Shown one piece after another: positions 1 to 6,223 of a stretch of 20,093 nt of DNA. How positions within the stretch are numbered: position 1 is the stretch's first letter; each line of letters opens with the position of its first letter. The translations under genes were made by a program, and so were the position numbers. The stretch comes from a virus, in the IMG/VR virus record IMGVR_UViG_3300006920_000341, positions 1 through 20,093 of that record. The stretch is one strand, 5' to 3'. Under the pieces are notes generated by a model. That model made no database searches and was not told where the DNA came from. It saw nothing but the letters and a program-made list of their open reading frames with translations.

Positions 1-684
1 AAAAAGCCAGTAGCTAAAAAGCCAGTAGCTAAAAAGAAAGCTATGGTTAAAAAAGAAGATGTGGTTGCATTTGATGTTCCAGTTGTGGATCCTATTATTC
101 TTGATGAAGAACAGGTTATCGATGGTGCTAAAGAGAATGCTCAGATTGCTAAGGCAATGAGTGAAACAAAATCTCCAGACCTTAGTGATGAAACTATTAA
201 TCCTAATTCAGAATTAATTGAGCACATCAAAGAGATTCGTAAGAATGCTGACAGGATGCAAAAGATTATTTTAGGAAATCGAAACATTTTTAGTGCTTCT
301 TTAAATGATTCTATGAATAACGGTAGAGCTTGGTTGGGCCAACTACTTGGTGCTATTGGAACACAGAATCCTTATAATGTTGAGGTTAAAACAGCATTTG
401 ATATTCCTGCTACTACAGATGTTGTAAAAGAAGATAAAGAGATTGCTGCTGATGTTCGTGAGTTTAGTCTTCTTGGTTCTTTAGAAGCTACATTAGAAGC
501 ACGCGAAGGAATATCTAGTATTAAAAAGTCTATATATTCTTTAATTGCTGCTTGTTATGAAAATGGTACAAACGGTTATTTTAAAGATGCAGTTAAAGTA
601 AATGTTAGTATTACTAATGCTTGGTCACATTATTGTGAAGCACGTTTTGAATTAGGATATAAACTCGCAAAACTTAGAAAATAA
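1..684 (+). CDS. Partial Acb2/Tad1-hairpin-like protein with lysine-rich KKPVA repeats
   Basis: The reading frame is open from base 1, so the gene begins upstream; 227 residues are visible. The first 14 residues are a Lys/Pro/Ala repeat (KKPVA twice, then KKKA), like the basic tails of H1-like DNA-binding proteins. An ATG at base 43 is in frame, but the repeat reads straight through it. The body is helical. The stretch NNGRAWLGQLLGAIGTQNPY, followed by a P-T-T-D-V segment, resembles the R/W-L-G-x-x-L-G / NPY pattern I associate with small phage proteins of the Acb2/Tad1 hairpin family, which bind cyclic nucleotides and block CBASS or Thoeris signalling. A second helical half (REFSLLGSLEATLEAREG onward) could be a diverged repeat or an unrelated domain. 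The stop codon directly abuts the chaperonin start, implying coupled expression. The coding call is firm; the family call is from memory of sequence patterns and is tentative. A structural or DNA-binding protein is the alternative. Confidence 0.7.
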   Translation, partial: KKPVAKKPVAKKKAMVKKEDVVAFDVPVVDPIILDEEQVIDGAKENAQIAKAMSETKSPDLSDETINPNSELIEHIKEIRKNADRMQKIILGNRNIFSASLNDSMNNGRAWLGQLLGAIGTQNPYNVEVKTAFDIPATTDVVKEDKEIAADVREFSLLGSLEATLEAREGISSIKKSIYSLIAACYENGTNGYFKDAVKVNVSITNAWSHYCEARFELGYKLAKLRK

Positions 685-2343
685 ATGAACAAAAATATTA
701 TATATGGTGATGAGGCTCGTAAAGGATTGCTTTCGGGTCTTGAACAAATTGAAAAAGCGGTAAAGGTTACATTGGGTCCAAGCGGATCTAATGTTCTGAT
801 TAGGGTAAAAGGTGAGGCTCGTCCTTTCTCGGTTAAGGATGGAGTAACAGTTGCTAGAGAAGTTTTCTCTGACGTACCTATTGAGATGGTTGCTATAGAA
901 TCGGTTCAGGATGTTGCCAACAAATCTGATGAACTAGCAGGAGATGGTACCACGACTGCAACAGTTTTGGCCGCAGCTATTTTCAAAGCTGGAGTTAACT
1001 TAGATAAAAACCTCAACCGCTTAGAAGTTAAAAGAGGTATTGATAAGTGTATTTCATTAATTGTAGATGCCTTAGAGTCAAAATCTATTTCGGTTAAAGA
1101 TTCTCCAAAAATGTTAAAGCAAGTTGCTTTGATATCTTCTAATAACGATGAGGAAATTGCAGATTTAGTTATTCAAGCTTACGAAGCTGCTGGAAAGCAA
1201 GGTATCGTAAACATCAAACGATCTAGAACATATGAAACGTATTTGACTACAATTCAAGGAATGAACTTACCAATGGGGTTAGCTTCTCCTTACTTTATGA
1301 CAGACATGAAGAACGAGACTTGTGAGTTTGACGAAACCTATGTGTATCTTAGTAATGAGCCTCTTACAGATGTAAGTGAGAACTTCAATCATTTGTTAGA
1401 AACTGTTAATGAAGAAACGGCTAATTTACTTATTGTAGTTCCTAAAATCGATGATGTTGTATTGTCAATGTTAGTTACTAATGTCGCAAAGGCAAACTTT
1501 AAAGTATGCGTGTGTGTAGCTCCAGACTTCGGTGATGAGCAAATGCATACTCTTAGAGATATAGGTTCTGCCCTTGGCAAAGCTCCGTTTCTTAAAGAAG
1601 AAGGTGTTCAGTTTAATAGTCTTGCTAAAGAGGATGTAATGGCTTCTTTACCAAAAGCAAAAGGCATTAGTGTTGGTTTACAATATACTTCCATTAAAGG
1701 CGTAGCTGGAACAAAAGAATACAGAGCGAAGGTTCGTAAGCAAATGGAAGAAAGAGCAGATTCTTTACGAGAAAAAATAAAAACTGTAACAACTCCTTAT
1801 GAGAAAAACATATTACATATGCGTATCTCTAGGCTTACTGATGGTGTAGCTTATATAAATCTTGGTGCTTATTCAGACACAGAGTTTCTAGAAAAGCAGC
1901 ATAGGATTAACGATGCTTTGCACGCGACTAAGAACGCTGTTCAGGAAGGTATTATTCCCGGTGGTGGAACGGCTTTGCTATCATTAAGCAAGATGGAAAT
2001 TGAAACAAGAAACAATAATCCATCTTTACAGGCTGGTATTGATATTGTGATGGAAGCTATTAAATCTCCATTTAATCAGATAATAAGTAATGTAGGAGTT
2101 GAAGAAATAGATTTAGAAGATTTTGACAATTGTCAAAATAATTGGGAACATGGTTATGATGCTAGAGCTGGTGTCTTTGTTGAGAGTATGATTAAACAAG
2201 GAATTATAGATCCAGTAAAGGTTACGCGAGTAGCTTTGCAAAACGCAGGTTCTATTTCTGGAATGCTATTGACAACAGAGTGTGTAATAATTGACCCATC
2301 GGTTTACAGTAAAACTACGAGTCCTAATCCAATGTTCGGATGA
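685..2343 (+). CDS. groEL: GroEL-type chaperonin (Cpn60, group I)
   Basis: This is a 552-residue ATP-dependent folding chaperonin, close to the roughly 548 residues of E. coli GroEL and collinear with it. Visible group I signatures are KVTLGP (27-32), KDGVTVARE (51-59), the nucleotide-binding AGDGTTTATVL (85-95, including the Asp equivalent to E. coli D87), NDALHATKNAVQEG (409-422, with Asp410 at the place of catalytic D398), PGGGTAL (425-431) and DPVKVTRVALQNA (509-521). The apical domain (about 190-375) keeps the hydrophobic helices that hold substrate and co-chaperonin. The flexible Gly-Gly-Met tail of bacterial GroEL is missing; the protein ends NPMFG. The ATG follows the previous TAA with no gap, and the TGA overlaps the next ATG (ATGA), so translation is coupled within a phage operon. 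No GroES-like gene is visible. A role in folding capsid or tail proteins is inferred. With ATPase residues intact it should be active, using either host GroES or an unrelated phage co-chaperonin. Confidence 0.97.
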   Translation: MNKNIIYGDEARKGLLSGLEQIEKAVKVTLGPSGSNVLIRVKGEARPFSVKDGVTVAREVFSDVPIEMVAIESVQDVANKSDELAGDGTTTATVLAAAIFKAGVNLDKNLNRLEVKRGIDKCISLIVDALESKSISVKDSPKMLKQVALISSNNDEEIADLVIQAYEAAGKQGIVNIKRSRTYETYLTTIQGMNLPMGLASPYFMTDMKNETCEFDETYVYLSNEPLTDVSENFNHLLETVNEETANLLIVVPKIDDVVLSMLVTNVAKANFKVCVCVAPDFGDEQMHTLRDIGSALGKAPFLKEEGVQFNSLAKEDVMASLPKAKGISVGLQYTSIKGVAGTKEYRAKVRKQMEERADSLREKIKTVTTPYEKNILHMRISRLTDGVAYINLGAYSDTEFLEKQHRINDALHATKNAVQEGIIPGGGTALLSLSKMEIETRNNNPSLQAGIDIVMEAIKSPFNQIISNVGVEEIDLEDFDNCQNNWEHGYDARAGVFVESMIKQGIIDPVKVTRVALQNAGSISGMLLTTECVIIDPSVYSKTTSPNPMFG

Positions 2344-2588
2344 TAAGTAGCTACGCAAAAGAAGAGGACTTGCAAACAGAGGAAGTTGCAAGTTCTCAAA
2401 TTAAAGAGATTGGACATACTGCTTCAGGAAAAGCAATATATATTAGATTTGGTAATGGAAGTATTTATAGATACAGTCCATCAACTCAAGAAGATTATGA
2501 TAATTTCTCTGAATCCGAAAGTAAAGGAAAGCATTTTCATAGTGTTATAAAAAGAAGTATTAACGCAACAAAAATTCACAATGGCTAA
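2340..2588 (+). CDS. KTSC-domain small protein
   Basis: This 82-residue protein matches the KTSC domain pattern: SSQIKEIGH (about 19-27), a short beta hairpin AIYIRFGNGSIYRY (32-45), and an end segment Y..F..SESKGKHFHSVIKR (53-71), which corresponds to the K-[TS]-x-S-C-like terminal helix seen across the family. KTSC domains are short, occur alone or fused to nucleases and replication-type proteins, and their function is poorly defined; nucleic-acid contact has been suggested. The gene starts inside the chaperonin stop (ATGA) and overlaps the following gene by 8 bases, so it belongs to the same translationally coupled block. No signal peptide or membrane segment is seen. The domain call is good; no specific role can be given from the sequence. 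Confidence 0.8.
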   Translation: MISSYAKEEDLQTEEVASSQIKEIGHTASGKAIYIRFGNGSIYRYSPSTQEDYDNFSESESKGKHFHSVIKRSINATKIHNG

Positions 2589-2979
2589 AAAAATAACAGA
2601 AATACCAACATCCGTATTATTAAATTACCAACAGTTACTTGAGTTTACAAGTAGATCACTATATGGTTTATTTCAAGAAGCTGAAACATTAGCAAAGACT
2701 GGCGAGGTAAGTCCGGGATATGTAAGTAAGATTGAAAAAGAATTTCACTTTAAGCTTGGAAAGAATAATGAAGCCAGCGCATCGATTGATAAAGAAATTT
2801 GCAAACGTGTAAGAGGACAATTCGGAAAAGATGTAACTTTGTCTGATGATATGGCTAGGATCTCAGAAGCTTTTGAGCAAGAAAGAGACAGGATGTTTAA
2901 GCTTAAAGAAAAAAAGGACTTAAAACCTTCTATAAAATCTAAGCCTAAATCTAATTTTAAAATTGTAAAAGACGATTAA
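2581..2979 (+). CDS. Hypothetical small basic-tailed phage protein
   Basis: I do not recognise this 132-residue protein. It looks helical from residue 10 to about 110 (LLNYQQLLEFTSRSLYGLFQ, then a charged stretch), with a lysine-rich tail (about 107-130, KEKKDLKPSIKSKPKSNFK) that could contact nucleic acid. There are no cysteine clusters, signal peptide or membrane segments. It overlaps the KTSC gene by 8 bases and shares one base with the next gene (TAATG), which supports it being a real, coupled gene. Small proteins just before terminase genes can be small terminase subunits; a helical protein with a basic tail is compatible with that, but nothing here is diagnostic. Confidence 0.75.
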   Translation: MAKKITEIPTSVLLNYQQLLEFTSRSLYGLFQEAETLAKTGEVSPGYVSKIEKEFHFKLGKNNEASASIDKEICKRVRGQFGKDVTLSDDMARISEAFEQERDRMFKLKEKKDLKPSIKSKPKSNFKIVKDD

Positions 2980-3299
2980 TGATTTCATTTAAACACACAG
3001 GATTTATAATAGAAAATGTTTCTGATATTGAAAGGCTTTTTCCTCAAGATTTAGAAACTTTACTTAAAAGTGAAATGAAAGGAGATTTAATTTTTATCAT
3101 TCCTTCTAAGTTCAAAAGCAATAAAAACAAGACTATTTATAAAATAGGTTGGCTTGTGGAGTTTTTAAAATTTATATATCCTGAAAAAAAAATTGCTGAT
3201 TTCTGTGAAATAATAAATGAAAGATACCAAGTCTTTTTAGATCGTCGTGCAATAGAAAGAAAAATGAAAGAGTATGCCAGTAATGATATATTCAAATGA
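2979..3299 (+). CDS. Hypothetical small protein, possible DNA-binding helices
   Basis: This 106-residue protein is unidentified. The N-terminal half (1-50) alternates hydrophobic strands and acidic helices. The C-terminal half (about 52-100) is basic and helical: IGWLVEFLKFIYPEKKIADF, then FLDRRAIERKMKEYAS. The W..L..FIY....I.....I...F....... R.IERK layout loosely recalls the C-terminal DNA-binding part of Bacteroidota RteC-like proteins; this is a weak resemblance noted by eye. The start overlaps the previous stop (TAATG). It is the last gene before a hairpin terminator, so it ends the chaperonin transcription unit. A small terminase or a regulator are possible roles; neither is shown. Confidence 0.72.
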   Translation: MISFKHTGFIIENVSDIERLFPQDLETLLKSEMKGDLIFIIPSKFKSNKNKTIYKIGWLVEFLKFIYPEKKIADFCEIINERYQVFLDRRAIERKMKEYASNDIFK

Positions 3300-3304
3300 A
3301 AAAC

Positions 3305-3334
3305 AGGGGATCCAAATGGTTCCCTTATTTTTTT
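3305..3334 (+). terminator. Rho-independent terminator after the chaperonin block
   Basis: AGGGGATCC (3305-3313) pairs with GGTTCCCTT (3318-3326) around an AAAT loop, with one T-T mismatch and one G-T wobble. It is followed by TTA and a run of seven T residues (3328-3334). It begins 5 bases after the stop of the preceding gene, the expected place. The T-run also forms the upstream part of the promoter-like box that follows. Confidence 0.75.
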
Positions 3335-3343
3335 ATAAATTTG
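3329..3343 (+). promoter_or_regulatory. Promoter-like box (Bacteroidota -7 type), copy 1
   Basis: TTTTTTATAAATTTG contains TAAATTTG (3336-3343), which fits the Bacteroidota -7 consensus TAnnTTTG. The same 15 bases occur at 8471-8485, again just before a gene. The ATG at 3348 lies only 4 bases after the box, so a transcript from here would be leaderless or nearly so. No clear -33 TTTG/TTG element is seen 19-21 bases upstream, so a phage-specific or activator-dependent promoter is possible. Confidence 0.5.
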
Positions 3344-3347
3344 ACAA

Positions 3348-3944
3348 ATGTATTTAGTATCCATAAACCCAAAGACCGGTCTTTTAGAGCTTGGAGAAAA
3401 CAATGATGGTTTACTTGCTATTAAAGAATTTCGTGTTATATTAGACATTGAAGAATTAGGTCTTCAGTGCTTAACTGCGATTGCTCTCGTAGCTGACTAT
3501 CAATCTCCGAAGAGATTCTATAACATGAAGGACAGACCTAGAGCTGCAATGGAAGAGGTTACTGGCGAGCGTGACAAGTTTATTTGGAAAAGAAAGGAGA
3601 TTCAGGACGCGTTGATTAAATACGATGCTTTGCAATACGACCCAACTCTTGAGGAAGGTAAGATACATTACCAAAGGAAAGTGAATAAGCTTAGGGAGTT
3701 TAGTGAGTCTGAGAAAATGTATGGCAAAGGCCATAAAGGTCCTAATGGGGAAGAACTTACATTTAGAAATCCTGCAACCGTAGCTAAAGAGCTTCGTGAT
3801 ATAAATGCAGATATAAAATATTTTGAAGAACAAGTACAAGGAAAAGATATTTATGAGAAGTCACCAGTTAAGCAAGGATATACTTTGTCTAGATTGGAAC
3901 AGCTTGTAGATAAGAAGAATTCTTTTTATCAGAAAGTCAGATGA
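3348..3944 (+). CDS. Conserved-looking pre-terminase protein of unknown function
   Basis: This 198-residue protein lies directly before the large terminase gene. The N-terminal 50 residues look like a compact beta/alpha start (YLVSINPKTGLLELG, then EFRVILDIEELGLQCLTAIA). The rest is helical and highly charged: a segment VADYQSPKRFYNMKDRPRAA (about 48-67), followed by long helices with coiled-coil character (ERDKFIWKRKEIQDALIK, AKELRDINADIKYFEEQVQG). I recall similar 'SPY/SPK...R...E' proteins at this location in crAss-like phages, but cannot name a function. Position and helical build make a small terminase or packaging-associated virion protein the leading guesses. The ATG sits 4 bases after a promoter-like box, so this gene may open the packaging/head transcription unit. 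Its stop (ATGA at 3941-3944) is followed by an 80-base G-rich gap. Confidence 0.82.
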   Translation: MYLVSINPKTGLLELGENNDGLLAIKEFRVILDIEELGLQCLTAIALVADYQSPKRFYNMKDRPRAAMEEVTGERDKFIWKRKEIQDALIKYDALQYDPTLEEGKIHYQRKVNKLREFSESEKMYGKGHKGPNGEELTFRNPATVAKELRDINADIKYFEEQVQGKDIYEKSPVKQGYTLSRLEQLVDKKNSFYQKVR

Positions 3945-4024
3945 GAAATTCGCGTTTTATCAGTTTTCTGTGCAGGGGCATCGGTGGGAGACTGCTGGTG
4001 TCTTTGTTTTTTTAGTGTCACTAT
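3945..4024 (+). other. G-rich intergenic stretch before terL
   Basis: These 80 bases differ from the A+T-rich surroundings: the middle (about 3968-4003) has several G-runs on the + strand (GGGG, GG, GGG, GG), then a T-run (4006-4013). A short stem AGAC/GTCT (3990-3993 with 4001-4004) precedes the T-run and could act as a weak pause or terminator. A 24-codon ORF starts at the ATGA of the previous stop (3941-4015), but shows no sign of being a gene. A packaging-initiation (pac/cos) site next to terminase is a guess only. Confidence 0.35.
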
Positions 4025-6202
4025 ATGGAAGTAAATATAGATTGGAATAAATTTGATAGTACTCTTTATCGGCCATTAGTCGAAATGCCAATACCAGATT
4101 TTAATCCTGGTACTTTAGCATATGATGATTTTTGGGATGAACAGGATAATCGCTGTCTTAATGGATATAAGCCTTCGAGGTTTATGCCATCGATATCCAA
4201 TGAGCATTACTTCTATTTGAACATGTGTAAAATTGAGCTTCTTAAAAAAGGAGCTACAAGAAAGTCCTATGATTACCCATTTTATCGGGAGTTAGATCGT
4301 AGGCTTTTTGATGAAATAAAAGGAGCTAAAAGACACAAGCATGGTCTTATTGTTGGAAAGCCTCGTAGGGTAGGATTGTCTTGGGTAGGTGCTACAACAT
4401 CAACCTATGAGTTGTTATTTTACAAAAACGGTAAGATTGGTGTAGCAGCTGGGCAAGATGATAAAGCTCAAGATTTCTATGAGAAAGTAAAAGCGCTTCT
4501 AGATAATGTACGTCCAGAGTATGCTTCAGGTATCATTACTAAAAATAGTGAGGAAATAAAACTAGGATATAAGTACATTGATAACAAGCAACCAAAGGAA
4601 GGTGGTTTGCTATCTCAAATGTTTATGAAAACGATGTATGCCAAGCCAACAGGGTTTGAGGGTAAATCGTTAGCATTAGTAATTTTTGAAGAGGCTGGTT
4701 TATTCGCGGATATAGTAGCAGCTTTCAAATCTACCGAACCTTGTTTCAAAGATGGTTCAAATCAGTTTGGAACTCCAATCGTTTATGGTACCGGTGGTGA
4801 TATCGAGAAAGGATCTAAAGGTTACAAGAAAATGTGGTACGCTGATAAGGATGTGTACAATCTTAAAAAAGTATTTATTTCTGCGACTGACTTTTACCCT
4901 GGTGATGGTATTCCAGATAAAGAAACTAAGAAAACAATTTCATTCTTTGATTTCAGAACAGGACGTACCAATCATAAAGCTGCAAGAATACATATTGAGG
5001 CAGAGCGTGAAGCAAAAAAGAATTCAGAAGGCTTCGTAAAACATATTCAGTCATACCCACTTAAAGAGTCTGAAATCTTTATTAAAAACTCAGGAGGTTT
5101 ATTAAACCGTCAGAAGTTAAATGCGCAACGTAACAATTTAGAAAACTGTCCTTACCTAATTCAAACAGGTAGATTAGAGTGGACCACTAAAGACCCAACA
5201 ACACTTAGGCTTATTGCTCGAGCAAAAAACATAAAGGAAGAAGATAAAATTCATTTCCAAAGAGGTTCTAAGATTAAATTTATTGAAGATGAAGAACTTG
5301 GTACTATTAAAAAACTTCTGGACCCAGTTGACCAGAAAAAGGTTGCGTACAATCCTGATATTATCGGTTGTGATAGTTATGATGATGAGGTTGCAGAAGG
5401 TACTGGTTCATTAGGAGCTACTATCGTATATCGTTGTTTTCATGGGGTTACTCATCCTTACAATATGCCTATCGCGTATGTAATGGATAGGGGTACTTCT
5501 GATAATGATGATGAATTCTATTCTAACACATTAAGACTTGCTATCTATTATGATTCAGAGGTATTGTTAGAATGGACTAAGATTTTAATTAAAACTCATT
5601 TCGAAGATGTCGGAGCTTTACAGCATTTAAAAGGTCGGCCGGACTTAAGTGGTGAGGGCTATAATTCAAAAGCAGTAAACCAGTATGGATTTAAAATGTC
5701 TAACCAACATGCTTTTAAAATAATTGTAAGATTACTAAAGAAAGAGGTTAATGAGAATTTCAACAACATATGGTTTGAAGAAATACTAGACCACTTGATT
5801 GATTTTGGTGATGCCAATGCCGATTTAGCTTCAGCTTACGGAATGGTTCTTATTTCTAGACTTGATAGTTTTGGAGATTTAACCGATGGTATTGATGAAG
5901 ATACTCAGTATGAAGGTGATATTTTAGATAACATGGGGCATTGGGTTATTGAAGATGGTATTCGTATCTTTAAGACCTACGCTGAAACTCAGGACTATGA
6001 TGATGGGTTTGATCAAGAGAAGATTAATGTATGGAATCCAGAGTACGACCTCAGCGGAGAAGATAAGAAAAGCTACGAACAGGCTAAAGTAAGTTCTATA
6101 AATAAGATTAAAAAAGAACGTGAAGATATCCTTAAAAAGTACGGAAATGACCCAATGGCTTTTGTACTTGAACAGCATCACAATAAATTGAATGAAAATT
6201 AA
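4025..6202 (+). CDS. terL: Terminase large subunit (TerL)
   Basis: This 725-residue protein is the DNA-packaging motor: an N-terminal ATPase that threads DNA through the portal and a C-terminal RNase H-like nuclease that cuts the concatemer. The Walker A-like loop is GKPRRVGLSW (111-120), a deviant form without a canonical GKT/GKS. Walker B with catalytic glutamate is LALVIFEEAG (216-225), and the coupling motif is GTPIVYGTGGD (249-259). The nuclease domain begins near 440 with IIGCDSYDDE (446-455), whose Asp450 is the likely first metal ligand, and includes HLIDFGDANADLASAYGM (590-607) near the distal acidic cluster. Residues 675-725 are a charged helical extension. The protein is long for a TerL but in the range of crAss-like enzymes. 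The portal gene follows after 21 bases, the standard order. No Shine-Dalgarno site precedes the ATG. Confidence 0.93.
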   Translation: MEVNIDWNKFDSTLYRPLVEMPIPDFNPGTLAYDDFWDEQDNRCLNGYKPSRFMPSISNEHYFYLNMCKIELLKKGATRKSYDYPFYRELDRRLFDEIKGAKRHKHGLIVGKPRRVGLSWVGATTSTYELLFYKNGKIGVAAGQDDKAQDFYEKVKALLDNVRPEYASGIITKNSEEIKLGYKYIDNKQPKEGGLLSQMFMKTMYAKPTGFEGKSLALVIFEEAGLFADIVAAFKSTEPCFKDGSNQFGTPIVYGTGGDIEKGSKGYKKMWYADKDVYNLKKVFISATDFYPGDGIPDKETKKTISFFDFRTGRTNHKAARIHIEAEREAKKNSEGFVKHIQSYPLKESEIFIKNSGGLLNRQKLNAQRNNLENCPYLIQTGRLEWTTKDPTTLRLIARAKNIKEEDKIHFQRGSKIKFIEDEELGTIKKLLDPVDQKKVAYNPDIIGCDSYDDEVAEGTGSLGATIVYRCFHGVTHPYNMPIAYVMDRGTSDNDDEFYSNTLRLAIYYDSEVLLEWTKILIKTHFEDVGALQHLKGRPDLSGEGYNSKAVNQYGFKMSNQHAFKIIVRLLKKEVNENFNNIWFEEILDHLIDFGDANADLASAYGMVLISRLDSFGDLTDGIDEDTQYEGDILDNMGHWVIEDGIRIFKTYAETQDYDDGFDQEKINVWNPEYDLSGEDKKSYEQAKVSSINKIKKEREDILKKYGNDPMAFVLEQHHNKLNEN

Positions 6203-6223
6203 TACCTTTATAAAAAATATATT

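Noticed and set aside
3137-3839. Minus-strand ORFs of about 100-120 codons opposite the small genes and the pre-terminase gene
   Set aside because: They are rich in Leu/Ser/Ile/Phe as expected from the reverse of A/T-rich coding DNA, lie fully opposite well-supported + strand genes and have no coherent domain.
3941-4015. 24-codon ORF beginning at the ATGA junction before terL
   Set aside because: It is very short, starts in the preceding stop by chance-compatible ATGA overlap, and its codons lie in the G-rich non-coding island; no domain or ribosome-binding site supports it.
5636-5644. CGGCCG palindrome within terL
   Set aside because: A single restriction-site-sized palindrome in coding sequence, with no partner or repeat.
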